The notes under the pieces were generated by a model. The model was not told the DNA's origin and made no database searches. It saw only the letters and a list, made by a program, of their open reading frames with translations. Positions 1 through 8,404 of a stretch of DNA of 53,048 nucleotides are shown here, piece after piece. Origin of the DNA: an uncultured Nostoc sp. GTDB lineage: Bacteria > Cyanobacteriota > Cyanobacteriia > Cyanobacteriales > Nostocaceae. The stretch spans positions 13,590-66,637 of the forward strand of contig NZ_CALMFY010000213.1 of the NCBI RefSeq assembly GCF_937863485.1. The letters are read 5' to 3'. Each line of letters starts with the position of its first letter. The stretch's first letter is position 1. Position numbers and translations under genes: made by a program.

Positions 1-2253
1 GATATTCACGATCGCAAGCAGGCAGAAGCTGAAAATCAACGTTTATTGGATATGTTGAATCATTCCAGCGATGCGATCATCGTCCGCGACATGAGCGAGA
101 AAATCTTGTACTGGAATCAAGGTGCCGAAACTCTCTACGGTTGGACACGTGAAGAAGTGAAAGGCCAATACATTCACGCATTTATTAAAAAAACCTTTCC
201 AAAACCAAAACAAGAAATTATCGCAGAGTTATTAGAGCAAGGTAATTGGGAAGGAGAAGTACAACATCTCACCCATGATGGCAGCCTGATTACCGTCGAG
301 AGCCGATGGACGTTACAACGGGACGTCGACCGTCAGCCCTGCGCGGTGCTAGAAATTAATACCGACATCACTGCCCGCAAACAAGCAGAAATCGCTTTGC
401 GGCAACTGAATCAAGAACTGGAAGCCAGAGTTGTAGAGCGGACAGCTGCCCTGCAAAATACCTTAGCAGAAGCGCAGGGATTAAATGCCATTTTAGATAA
501 CTTAGCAGATGGTCTGTTGGTGGCAGACACCGCAGGACAAATCACCCACTTCAATCCTGCCTTTTTAGGCATGTATGGATTGACAGCTACCGCCCTCAAC
601 GGTCACTACCGAGAACTGCCGATCTCTGGTTTAACAGACCTGGTTGCACGAACTCAGTCCCATCCCAAAGAGGTGTTCTCTGCCGAAGTTCCACTGACGA
701 AGGAACGCATTGGTCAGGCTGTGGCGACCGCCATTTTCAAAAAGACGACAGATCAGGAAGCTGCTGCCTGCTTTGGTTCGGCGCTGCTGATTCGGGATGT
801 GACGGCAGAAAAGAAAATCGACCAGATGAAGACCGACTTTATCTCAACGGTTTCCCACGAGCTGCGGACGCCGCTGACTTCTGTTCTCGGTTTTGCATCG
901 ATCATTAAAGAAAAGCTAGAAACTGATGTGTTCCCAATAATTTCTACCGAAGACCGCAAGCTTCAGAAAACCATCAAGCGGGTGGGTGACAATCTCAACA
1001 TTATTGTATCGGAAGCAGAACGGCTCACGTCTTTGATTAACGATGTCCTGGACATCGCCAAGATGGAAGCAGGTAAGGTGGAATGGCAGATGCAGCCCAT
1101 TGATCCCAGCGAATTACTCAATTGGGCAAGCAATTCCACCGCAGGGTTATTTGAAACCAATGGCTTGCAGTTGGTTTGCGAGATTGAACCTGGACTGCCT
1201 CAGATCGTAGGCGATCGCAACCGTCTGCTGCAAGTTTTAATCAACCTGATTTCCAATGCGGTTAAGTTTAGTGAATCTGGTTGTGTCACCTGCCGCGTCA
1301 AACAAGGAAACGACGGTGTTTGCATCAGCGTAATTGACACAGGCATTGGTATTGCACTTGAAGACCAGCCGAAAGTATTTGAGAAATTCCGCCAAGTAGG
1401 CGACACCCTCACCGACAAGCCCAAAGGCACAGGGTTAGGACTGCCCATCTGTAAACAAATCGTCGATCATCATGGCGGTAGAATCTGGGTTGAGAGTGAA
1501 CCAGGTAACGGCAGCATATTCTCGTTCATTATTCCCACCTACACCTGCGATCAAGAAGGTACTACTAATCTGAATCTGGATACGCTAGTCAAACAACTCA
1601 AAGAACACGTCATCACCAGAGACGCTGTATTGAACCAAAACCGTAAAACCATCTTGGTTGTAGATGATGATGCCAACATTAGAGAACTGCTCCGTCAACA
1701 ACTGGAAAATGAAGGCTACAACGTTCGGGAAGGGAAAGACGGTATGGATGCAATTCATCAAATCAAAATAGCCCGTCCCGATCTGATTCTCTTGGACGTG
1801 ATGATACCCCAAATCAACGGCTTTGATGTGGCAGCTGTTCTCAAAAATGATCCTCAGACCGCAGACATTCCGATCATTATTCTGTCAATTATTGAAAACA
1901 AGGAACGGGGCTACCACATTGGCATTGATCGCTATCTCACCAAGCCCATTGACACAGAGAAACTCCTCAACGAAATTGGCTCACTGCTTTACCAGGGCAC
2001 TTCTAGTAAAAAGGTATTGGTTGTAAATAAAAATGCATCAGCCTTAAAAACCCTATCAGATGTACTACAAACTCAGGGATACAGCGTGATTGAAGCCTCG
2101 AATCCGCAAGAATGCATCCATAAAGCCTTGTCAGCCAAACCTGACATGATCATCATCGATTCTATGTTTTCTCAAGAAGCTGATTTGGTGAAAACCCTAC
2201 GCTTTGAGAAAGAGTTGGAAAATGTATTTTTTATTATGCTGTCAGAACAGTAA
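1..2253 (+). CDS. Hybrid sensor histidine kinase with two PAS and two receiver domains (5'-truncated by window edge)
   Basis: The frame is open from base 1, so the N-terminus lies outside the window; the first ATG inside is at 46. Numbering from that Met, a PAS/PAC module spans about 1-115 (ending NTDITARKQAE), a short coiled coil links to a second PAS at about 145-240, then comes HisKA with SHELRTPLTS (phospho-acceptor His about 271), HATPase_c with NAVKFS, DTGIGI and GTGLGLPI, a first receiver (VVDDD, phospho-Asp about 584 in LLDVM, TKP) and a second receiver. The second receiver is unusual: its acidic pair is replaced (VVNKN) and it stops after the MLSEQ strand, so the Lys-bearing strand and last helix are missing. 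The role would be autophosphorylation and phosphotransfer; the signal is unknown. The lone receiver gene at 2485 is a plausible partner. I am sure of the family, not of the pathway. Confidence 0.93.
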   Translation, partial: DIHDRKQAEAENQRLLDMLNHSSDAIIVRDMSEKILYWNQGAETLYGWTREEVKGQYIHAFIKKTFPKPKQEIIAELLEQGNWEGEVQHLTHDGSLITVESRWTLQRDVDRQPCAVLEINTDITARKQAEIALRQLNQELEARVVERTAALQNTLAEAQGLNAILDNLADGLLVADTAGQITHFNPAFLGMYGLTATALNGHYRELPISGLTDLVARTQSHPKEVFSAEVPLTKERIGQAVATAIFKKTTDQEAAACFGSALLIRDVTAEKKIDQMKTDFISTVSHELRTPLTSVLGFASIIKEKLETDVFPIISTEDRKLQKTIKRVGDNLNIIVSEAERLTSLINDVLDIAKMEAGKVEWQMQPIDPSELLNWASNSTAGLFETNGLQLVCEIEPGLPQIVGDRNRLLQVLINLISNAVKFSESGCVTCRVKQGNDGVCISVIDTGIGIALEDQPKVFEKFRQVGDTLTDKPKGTGLGLPICKQIVDHHGGRIWVESEPGNGSIFSFIIPTYTCDQEGTTNLNLDTLVKQLKEHVITRDAVLNQNRKTILVVDDDANIRELLRQQLENEGYNVREGKDGMDAIHQIKIARPDLILLDVMIPQINGFDVAAVLKNDPQTADIPIIILSIIENKERGYHIGIDRYLTKPIDTEKLLNEIGSLLYQGTSSKKVLVVNKNASALKTLSDVLQTQGYSVIEASNPQECIHKALSAKPDMIIIDSMFSQEADLVKTLRFEKELENVFFIMLSEQ

Positions 2254-2299
2254 TCGCTGCTACTAGAGACTGGGGACTGGCAAAGAATTCTTCTAATCC

Positions 2300-2480
2300 C
2301 CAATACAACTCTTGGAGAGGCTGGCGCTTAGGGCGTAGCTATAGCCGCAGGCTTTACGGCTTACCTCGACTTACCTCGACAACTCTTGGAGACGCTACGC
2401 GTAGCTTGCTTCCCCGTAGGAGTACGCTCGGCACAAGTCGTTCAGTACAAGTGCCCAATTCCCAATTCCCAATCCCCAAT
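2300..2480. repeat. Mosaic of short Nostoc-type repeats between kinase and response regulator
   Basis: This spacer holds an ACTCTTGGAGA motif twice (about 2309 and 2382), a direct repeat TTACCTCGAC x2 (about 2361-2380), a GCGTAGCTTGCTTCCCCGTA module (about 2398-2418) of the type seen again at 3007 and 52821, and a run of CCCAATTCCCAATTCCCAAT units just before the next gene. No ORF fits. The open frame that reaches back to 2386 ahead of the response regulator is made of these repeats and is not counted as protein. Confidence 0.6.
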
Positions 2481-2484
2481 CCTT

Positions 2485-2862
2485 ATGACCCAGAAAATTC
2501 TGATTGTTGACGATGAACCCAATATCTTGATTTTGATGGAACAAGCCCTAGAAGCATTAGAAGATGAAGGGGTTGAACTTTTAACTGCTAGAAATGGAGA
2601 AGAAGCTCTCGAAACTATTAAAACTGAAAAACCAAACCTGGTTTTTCTCGATGTAATGATGCCTAAAATGAATGGTCTGCAAGTCTGCCACATTGTTAAA
2701 CACGACCTGCAAATGACTGACATCTACATTGTGATATTGACAGCTAAGGGACAGGAATTTGATAAACAAAAAGGAATTGAGGTTGGTGCAGACTTATATC
2801 TAACGAAACCATTTCGCCCCAAAGAAGTACTTGAAAAATCAATGCAGGTGTTGGGTTTTTGA
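2485..2862 (+). CDS. Single-domain response regulator (CheY-like receiver)
   Basis: A 125-residue stand-alone receiver. It starts MTQKILIVDDEPN with the acidic pair DDE, carries the phospho-acceptor Asp in LVFLDVMMP, the conserved Thr in ILTAK and the Lys in LTKPF. The length equals one receiver domain with no output domain, so it probably relays phosphate or binds a partner protein. The start at 2485 is chosen because the frame upstream is low-complexity repeat sequence. It follows the hybrid kinase on the same strand by about 230 bp. A pairing with that kinase is plausible but inferred only from position. Confidence 0.9.
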   Translation: MTQKILIVDDEPNILILMEQALEALEDEGVELLTARNGEEALETIKTEKPNLVFLDVMMPKMNGLQVCHIVKHDLQMTDIYIVILTAKGQEFDKQKGIEVGADLYLTKPFRPKEVLEKSMQVLGF

Positions 2863-2885
2863 GGAAAGTCTTGAATCCTTTTCAC

Positions 2886-2919
2886 TGCGATCGCTTCCAG
2901 TCTGCCGGAAGCGATCGCA
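2886..2919 (+). terminator. 13-bp perfect stem-loop built from two HIP1 octamers
   Basis: TGCGATCGCTTCC at 2886-2898 is exactly complementary to 2907-2919, with an 8-nt loop, 24 bp after the response regulator stop. Each arm contains GCGATCGC. There is no clear U-run, so termination is likely but not certain. Confidence 0.5.
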
Positions 2920-3093
2920 ATACTTGGTAGTGCTAATTCATCTGCAATGGCATCATCAATTGCATTCACCCTCCAAGTGAGTTCTTTTCCTATATTTGAT
3001 GCTAGGCGTAGCTTGCTTTCGCCACTACGCTATTTATTTGGACTTTCAATCACCAAGTTTTTTTAGATGGAATTAAATACTTTTTAAAATAAC

Positions 3094-3123
3094 AAAAATC
3101 GGCTGCGATCGCAGCTGATTTTT
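3094..3123 (-). terminator. Intrinsic terminator for the flavin reductase operon
   Basis: A 30-bp near-palindrome centred on GCTGCGATCGCAGC with AAAAATC/GATTTTT outer arms and one G-T mismatch. Read on the minus strand it is followed by TTTTTGTTATTTT. It lies about 45 bp past the stop of the minus-strand gene at 3167, the expected position for that operon's terminator. HIP1 forms the core of the stem. Confidence 0.6.
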
Positions 3124-3166
3124 ATCCGCTATTTATATAATTAAGTAGTTAATTTGAATATTCTAA

Positions 3167-3433
3167 TCAATTATGAGGATAATCTCGGAGTATCTCTACA
3201 ACACCAACAAGCTTAAAATCTTTCTCAAATCCCCACACTATCTTGTGGCTGATCGGTAAATTTGACGGACGCTCCTGCAAAATTTCTCTTGCAGTTTTCT
3301 CTGAGCCTGGTTGTTGCTCTACAAGCTGGAAAAAATCTGTACACGCAATACAAAGCTCAGTTAACTGTGGAAGTTCCGCCTCTTTAAGAATTCGGGCGTG
3401 AAATTGTAAAAAATCTATCTCCAAAAAACTCAT
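3167..3433 (-). CDS. Truncated GNAT-type acetyltransferase (N-terminal half only)
   Basis: An 88-residue protein resembling the first half of a GNAT N-acetyltransferase: ILKEAELPQLTELCIACTDFF followed by a strand ending KLVGVVEILRDYP. It stops immediately after that strand, so the acetyl-CoA binding segment (R/Q-x-x-G-x-G/A) is absent; family members are usually 150-180 residues. It starts 14 bp after the flavin reductase stop and is followed by a good terminator, so it is probably still transcribed as the second gene of that operon. I judge it a decayed gene or a minimal remnant with no acetyltransferase activity. The GNAT assignment is from pattern only. Confidence 0.55.
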   Translation of the reverse strand: MSFLEIDFLQFHARILKEAELPQLTELCIACTDFFQLVEQQPGSEKTAREILQERPSNLPISHKIVWGFEKDFKLVGVVEILRDYPHN

Positions 3434-3447
3434 CTTGCGAATATTCT

Positions 3448-4053
3448 TTAAGTCGGGCGAATAATCTCATACAAATCCTGAGTACGAGTATACCAGTTGC
3501 CCGACAGGCGACCGATCGCGTGTAACTTGGCGACATCAATTGTGTTTTGTGGTGTAAGTAAATCGTCCCGAATATGCCACAGCACTGCCTCAGCAATAAT
3601 TAATCCCGATTGGCTACCTTCATTGCCTAGATAAACTACTTGCTTCAGCACACACTCAATATTAATGGGTGATTCAGCGACTCGTGGCGGACGCACTCGT
3701 TTTGAGGGAGCAGGAGTTAGTCCCGCTACTTGAAATTCGTCCACATCTGGCGGAAAGTCTCCACTGGTAGCGTTCATCTGTTCCCCCAATTCTTCAACAA
3801 CTATGTTAACGACTAGTTCACCCGACTGCTCTATATTCGCTAAAGTATCTTTTTTAGATCCGCGTCGTAGACCGCTGGAGATGGCTAGAGTGGGTGGGCT
3901 AGCTGTCACGCCCATAAAAAAACTGAAAGGTGCGACATTGGGCGTACCATCGCTGGCGATCGTTGACACCCAAGCGATCGGTCGGGGAACCACTGAACCA
4001 ACAAGTAATTGATAGGTATTTCGTGGATCGTTCTGGGAGGGATCGATAATCAT
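3448..4053 (-). CDS. Flavin reductase-like FMN-binding split-barrel protein
   Basis: 201 residues from the ATG at 4053, which has a GAGGAAAA Shine-Dalgarno 6-8 bp upstream; a GTG at 4068 in frame is less likely. The sequence has flavin reductase-like features: VGSVVPRPIAWVST near the start, NVAPFSFFMGVTASPPTLAIS, then NIEQSGELVVNIV. Such proteins bind FMN and supply reduced flavin to two-component monooxygenases or act as flavoproteins themselves. It is divergent from two LLM-type monooxygenases that need FMNH2, so it is the natural reductase partner (inference). A truncated GNAT gene follows in the same direction. Confidence 0.85.
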   Translation of the reverse strand: MIIDPSQNDPRNTYQLLVGSVVPRPIAWVSTIASDGTPNVAPFSFFMGVTASPPTLAISSGLRRGSKKDTLANIEQSGELVVNIVVEELGEQMNATSGDFPPDVDEFQVAGLTPAPSKRVRPPRVAESPINIECVLKQVVYLGNEGSQSGLIIAEAVLWHIRDDLLTPQNTIDVAKLHAIGRLSGNWYTRTQDLYEIIRPT

Positions 4054-4162
4054 TGAGATTTTCCTCACTAAACACTACAGTTTTTCAAAATTCGATCTTG
4101 CCGAAGAGAATGTCAATGCTCTTGCTTTTTCTCGCTATCTGTGAGATGTTCATACTCAGTTA

Positions 4163-4207
4163 CGATACTACGACTTATTGACCAATTTACCGTAGTATCG
4201 ATAGGTT
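4163..4207 (+). promoter_or_regulatory. Perfect 10-bp inverted repeat overlapping a candidate sigma-70 promoter
   Basis: CGATACTACG at 4163-4172 is exactly complementary to CGTAGTATCG at 4191-4200 with an 18-bp spacer. A TTGACC hexamer (4178-4183) and TAGGTT (4202-4207) spaced 18 bp form a plausible promoter reading toward the monooxygenase genes. The repeat lies in the divergent region between the flavin reductase and the monooxygenases, the expected place for a sulfur-status operator. The regulator is unknown. Confidence 0.45.
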
Positions 4208-4284
4208 AATTAATTAACCCAAATGCTCACGCCCTAAGTCCGAGTCAAATGTTAAAAGCCCCTAGTACAAGAGTAAAGCCAGCT

Positions 4285-4431
4285 ATGGCTGAACCATGCT
4301 ACAGAATTTGGATTTGCGTTGGCAGTAACTCCAGAGCAATGAACCACCCACAGTCTCCCTGTGATCCGAGTTACGCAAGAGCCAAGACGCTCCTTCAACT
4401 AGCCCAAGACTGTGGGTTTACTAAACCCTGA
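4285..4431 (+). pseudogene. N-terminal remnant of an SfnG-like LLM monooxygenase
   Basis: An open stretch starting MAEPCYRIWICVGSN aligns along about 42 residues with the N-terminus of the intact monooxygenase at 6002 (MSEPRYGIWAPVGGN), including the later PSYARAKTLLQLAQ versus ASYERTRSLILEAE. After about 45 residues it runs into TKP and a stop, about 300 residues short. It is a decayed paralogue left upstream of the NtaA-like gene. The frame can be extended to an ATG at 4249, but the similarity begins at 4285. Confidence 0.75.
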
Positions 4432-4584
4432 TTTTACAAAACTAGATTATTTCTTGAGATTAAACCACAGACGGACACAAAGAGGAGTCTGAGTGTTTAT
4501 CTGTGTTTCCAAATATTAAATTCATATTTTTACAATCAGTCTATTTTTCAGAAAAAGGTTGGAAAAAAGACAGGAGCTTTTAAG

Positions 4585-5895
4585 ATGAGACAAATACATC
4601 TAGCGGGTTTCTTACTTGCTTCACAAGTTGTTCACTCTCATGCCGTTTGGCGTCATCCCAGAACTGAGTTAGGCTTTCTCGAACCTGAATATTATCAGAA
4701 TATTGCCCGTGTATTAGAACGTGGCAAGTTCGATTTGGTGTTTTTCGCTGACTCTTTAACAATGCCCGATACCTATGGTGGTAGTTTTACCGAGAGTCTG
4801 AAATATGGCGCTCAAGGGGCACTCAGGCTAGATCCACTAGTGCTTGCTACTGCTATGGCAGTTGTTACCAAGCATATTGGTATTGGTGTTACCCGTTCTA
4901 CTACTTACTATCAACCCTACGACCTGGCGCGGGGATTTGCCACCCTCGACCACCTCAGCAGAGGGCGGGCTGCGTGGAATGTAGTAACTTCAAGTAGGGC
5001 TAGTGAAGCAGGTAATTTTGGCTTCGACGAGCATCTAGAACACGATCTCCGGTACGATCGCGCGAATGAATTTCTCGAAGTCGCCTGCAAACTTTGGGGT
5101 AGCTGGGAAGAAGGGGCATTAGTTCTGGATAAGGAAAACGGCATCTTTGCTGACCCCTCCAAGGTGAATTATGTTCATCATGTGGGGCAATGGTTGAAGT
5201 CACGGGGACCATTGACTGTGCCTCGCTCTCCCCAAGGTCGTCCGGTGATTATTCAAGCTGGTGCTTCTAATAAAGGTAGAGAGTTTGCTGCAAAATGGGC
5301 GGAATTAATTTTTGAAATTAGTCCCAATTCCACAGCCATGAAATCCTACTACCAAGATATTAAAACTCGTATGGCTAAATATGGGCGCAAGCCAGACACC
5401 TGTAAAATTCTACCTGCGGTGATGCCATTTGTAGGTGAGACAGAAACTATTGCTCAAGAAAAGCAAGCTTTCCACAATGAGTTAGTACATCCTATGGCTG
5501 GTTTATTAACTATGTCGAATCATTTAGGCGTTGATCTGTCGCAATATTCTTTAGATCAATCTGTGGAAAAAGTTGAAGCTCAAGATTATCAAAAACTGTT
5601 AGCTGTAGTTCAAAGACTGAGTTTAGATAAAACTATAACGCTGAGAGATTTAGGCAAAATTTATGGGAGAAGTCTAGCTGTACCGCAACTAGTTGGTACT
5701 CCTATTCAAATTGCTGACAAACTAGAAGCCCTATTTCACGAACAGGCTGGGGATGGTTTTGTGATTTCGCCTGCTTATCTTCCCGGCTCTTTTGATGAGT
5801 TTGTCGATTTAGTGATACCGGAATTACAAAAACGTGGGTTATTCCGTAAAGAATATACAGGCAACACTTTAAGGGATTCTTTAGGACTCAATTAA
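4585..5895 (+). CDS. NtaA/SnaA/DszA-family FMNH2-dependent monooxygenase
   Basis: 436 residues, the normal size for this flavin-dependent (LLM, bacterial luciferase-like) subfamily. The start MRQIHLAGFLLASQVVHSHA, the DLVFFADS segment, RSTTYYQPYDLARGFATLDH and GRAAWNVVTS are typical of the nitrilotriacetate monooxygenase component A / DszA (dibenzothiophene sulfone) branch. These enzymes use FMNH2 and O2 to cleave C-N or C-S bonds and rely on a separate flavin reductase. A paralogous monooxygenase follows at 6002 and a flavin reductase lies divergently at 3448, so I infer use of organic sulfur. The real substrate cannot be read from sequence. Family assignment is firm; specificity is not. Confidence 0.88.
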   Translation: MRQIHLAGFLLASQVVHSHAVWRHPRTELGFLEPEYYQNIARVLERGKFDLVFFADSLTMPDTYGGSFTESLKYGAQGALRLDPLVLATAMAVVTKHIGIGVTRSTTYYQPYDLARGFATLDHLSRGRAAWNVVTSSRASEAGNFGFDEHLEHDLRYDRANEFLEVACKLWGSWEEGALVLDKENGIFADPSKVNYVHHVGQWLKSRGPLTVPRSPQGRPVIIQAGASNKGREFAAKWAELIFEISPNSTAMKSYYQDIKTRMAKYGRKPDTCKILPAVMPFVGETETIAQEKQAFHNELVHPMAGLLTMSNHLGVDLSQYSLDQSVEKVEAQDYQKLLAVVQRLSLDKTITLRDLGKIYGRSLAVPQLVGTPIQIADKLEALFHEQAGDGFVISPAYLPGSFDEFVDLVIPELQKRGLFRKEYTGNTLRDSLGLN

Positions 5896-6001
5896 ATAAT
5901 TCGTAATTTGTAATTCAGTTTTGTAACAGGGATTTAGATCCCCAGAACTAATTAATACTCGGTTCGGGAATTTGTAACTAACTTTTTACTAGGAGTTAAC
6001 T

Positions 6002-7057
6002 ATGTCAGAACCACGTTATGGGATTTGGGCGCCTGTTGGTGGCAATTTTGGCCCTCTCAACACCCCAGAGGAACCTGTGAATGCAAGTTATGAGCGCACG
6101 CGATCGCTTATTTTAGAAGCAGAGCGTTTGGGATATGCCAGTACTTTAGTAGCGCAGCACATCGCCAACCCCCGCAGTCTAGAATTAGAACAGTTAGAAA
6201 CCTGGACGGCATGTGCAGCCTTGGCTGAAGCCACAGAACGAATTGAGATCATCGCTGCAATTAAACCCCTGCTATTCCATCCAGCAGTTTTGGCGAAGAT
6301 GGCGTTAGGCATTGATGCCATCAGTGGTGGACGTTTTGCGATAAATTTGATCAGTGCCTGGTTTAAACCAGAGATGGAGCGCACTAATATTCCCTTCCCA
6401 CCTCACGATGAGCGCTACCGCTATTCGGGTGAGTGGTTACGGGTTGTCAAATCCCTCTGGAGTGGCGAGAGGATTAACTTCCAAGGCGAATACTTCAAAA
6501 TAGAGGATTTGAGTTTTCGGCCCACTCCCATCGCCCAACCGCATCCTCCCATCTACCTTGGAGGGGCATCTGATCCGGCGCAAATATTAGTTGCTGAACA
6601 GGCAGATATCTACTTCATTAACGGTCAACCGATTGAGGATGTCCGCAAGGTGATTAAACAAGTTTTAAGTAGACCGCGATCGCTACCCAAACCAGTGCGC
6701 TTTGGTCTATCAGCCTTTGTGATTGCTCGTTCCACCGATGCCGAAGCCCAAGCAGAACTTGAGCGACTTATGGCACTCCAGAAGCAAGAAGAACACTTGA
6801 AATTAAGTGTTGCCAAGGGAGTTGATCCAGAAGCCGTGATGTTCCAACTCTTTGCCAAAAATCCAGCTGTTGGCGGCAATGGTGGCACAGCAGCAGGGCT
6901 GGTTGGGAGCTACGACACGGTGGCTACAAGAGTTGCAGATTTTGTTGATGTCGGAATTGAGACTTTTATGTTGCAATTCAATCCCTTTGCCCAAGAAATG
7001 ACGCGCTTTGCCCAAGAAATTATGCCGCGAGTGCGCTCTTTACAACTTGTGGCTTGA
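6002..7057 (+). CDS. LLM class flavin-dependent monooxygenase, SfnG (dimethylsulfone monooxygenase)-like
   Basis: 351 residues with an LLM (TIM-barrel) pattern: RYGIWAPVGGN at the start, YASTLVAQHIANP, then AISGGRFAINLISAW and FRPTPIAQPHPPIYLGGAS. This resembles the SfnG/SsuD branch, which oxidises dimethylsulfone or alkanesulfonates with FMNH2 to release sulfite. It lies 106 bp after the NtaA-like gene and about 2 kb from the divergent flavin reductase. A TAACTTTTTACTAGGAGTTAAC leader gives a good AGGAG site before the ATG. Dimethylsulfone or sulfonate is an inferred substrate. A decayed paralogue of its N-terminus is at 4285. Confidence 0.83.
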   Translation: MSEPRYGIWAPVGGNFGPLNTPEEPVNASYERTRSLILEAERLGYASTLVAQHIANPRSLELEQLETWTACAALAEATERIEIIAAIKPLLFHPAVLAKMALGIDAISGGRFAINLISAWFKPEMERTNIPFPPHDERYRYSGEWLRVVKSLWSGERINFQGEYFKIEDLSFRPTPIAQPHPPIYLGGASDPAQILVAEQADIYFINGQPIEDVRKVIKQVLSRPRSLPKPVRFGLSAFVIARSTDAEAQAELERLMALQKQEEHLKLSVAKGVDPEAVMFQLFAKNPAVGGNGGTAAGLVGSYDTVATRVADFVDVGIETFMLQFNPFAQEMTRFAQEIMPRVRSLQLVA

Positions 7058-7069
7058 AGCTAAGTATTA

Positions 7070-7111
7070 GATCCTCCCCTGCTACATTTTCAAAGAAGCG
7101 TTGGGAGGATC
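7070..7111 (+). terminator. Stem-loop after the monooxygenase operon
   Basis: GATCCTCCC (7070-7078) is exactly complementary to GGGAGGATC (7103-7111), starting 13 bp after the stop codon. A T7 run follows at about 7130 after a HIP1 site. It is a plausible but loose terminator because the loop is 24 nt and the U-run is distant. Confidence 0.4.
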
Positions 7112-7149
7112 ATCTAGTGCGATCGCAGCTTTTTTTGTCAACTATTTAA

Positions 7150-7184
7150 TTGACTTTTGACTTTTGACTTTTGACTTTTGACTT
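7150..7184. repeat. Heptad short tandem repeat (TTGACTT x5)
   Basis: Five uninterrupted 7-bp units of the STRR class typical of heterocystous cyanobacteria. The same unit recurs at about 52268-52300 and, reversed, at about 50555-50576. It is noncoding. Confidence 0.85.
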
Positions 7185-7264
7185 CCCCGAATGCAAGAGC
7201 GTCCCGTAGGGAAGGGGCTGACCCAGATTCAGGATTTTTGACTGACGCTGGGTCTTTTCTGCAA

Positions 7265-7729
7265 TCAATACAATTCTAAAATTTCTAATTCTGGTGATAG
7301 TGGAAAGCCAAACTTCTCATGAAAATGAGGAAACTTGAGTAAAAATAGACACAAAGGTTTATTGTGATAAAAAGCTTTTAGCTTAAAGAAGCGAACATCA
7401 AAACCTTCCTTTTGTGCTTCTTTTGATTCAGAAAAGCTTCCCGGAAAAATTTCATCAAAATAAACTTCAAATTTACTTGCCGTTTCCAAGAAAGGTTTAC
7501 CAATCAATTTAGCACCATTGTCATAAGCAGGGTTAGGTATTGCTTTCCTGTACTCACTTTCGTCGAATCCAGCCCTTAAAAGAAATTCAAAAAATCCGTT
7601 AAGTATCTTGAGGTTGTCACTTGTATTAAAGTCTTGCCAACCTTTAACCAAACTATCTTGAAGTTCAAAAAAAATGTTAAGTATAAATTGGGTTTCTACA
7701 GAATTTAATTCAGTGGTAGATAGTTTCAT
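7265..7729 (-). CDS. Hypothetical protein, 154 residues
   Basis: I do not recognise the family. The protein is rich in aromatic and acidic residues (FFELQDSLVKGWQDF, FEVYFDEIFPGSF, FPHFHEKFGFPLSPELE), has no signal peptide and no membrane segment, and looks like a compact soluble protein. It stands alone between the monooxygenase operon terminator and a long noncoding stretch. Local AT content appears higher than in neighbouring genes, which could mean transfer. The start at 7729 gives MKLSTTELNS. Confidence 0.6.
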   Translation of the reverse strand: MKLSTTELNSVETQFILNIFFELQDSLVKGWQDFNTSDNLKILNGFFEFLLRAGFDESEYRKAIPNPAYDNGAKLIGKPFLETASKFEVYFDEIFPGSFSESKEAQKEGFDVRFFKLKAFYHNKPLCLFLLKFPHFHEKFGFPLSPELEILELY

Positions 7730-8404
7730 CTTTTTAAGTGTTATTTATTCACAAAAATCCACTTCACTTCAATATCATGAAAGTGAATAATTAAAAACGT
7801 TATTGCAATCTCAATTAAAAAAATTGAGAGCGCTTAGTCAAACTAAAATCTAGAGTTTTTAAAATTCCTCTACTTCAGCACATCATGTTAAGTAATTATT
7901 ATTAACAGGTTTTTTATTTGGGGATAATGCAATCCTCAAAGCTGACTAAATTTCCTTTATAACCTGTAGAATTTCTGAAACTATGTGCCAGAAACCTGTG
8001 TATTTATACTGCCATATAAGTTTCATATAAGTCAACCAGATTAATCGTAAATTTAAAAATTACTGAATATTACTATTGACAAGTTTATATTCATCTATAA
8101 TTCATATTTGTCAAAGCAATTTTCTGATCAAAATACGGATAACATAGATATCTTCCTTCTGCCCCAGCCCCGATATTCTACAAATAATTGGGCAGGGAGC
8201 AGGGGGCAGCAGGGGGAAAATTCCTCTCCACCGCACCCTTTCTCCCACCTATAGAGTCTCTTCAGCACTTGCTCCCTGCTTGTTCAATTAGAAGGTAATT
8301 CTGGGAAACCTTAACTTGTGAGAGCGAGAGCTTTTGCCAGAAGGAACTAGAATTAGGAAACACCTAGCTGGGTTCTTCTGACTTTTGAAATTAGGAGTGC
8401 ATGT
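7730..8404. other. 675-bp intergenic region, no gene seen
   Basis: The left two thirds is strongly AT-rich with no recognisable ORF or RNA. Around 8190-8220 there is a GGGAGCAGGGGGCAGCAGGGGG low-complexity patch that occurs widely in Nostoc spacers. The last bases carry the AGGAG ribosome site for the GTG start at 8405. Confidence 0.5.

Noticed and set aside
7150..7184. Possible CRISPR-like array
   Set aside because: The units are 7 bp and contiguous with no spacers; this is a short tandem repeat. No 25-40-bp direct repeats with spacers were found anywhere in the window.
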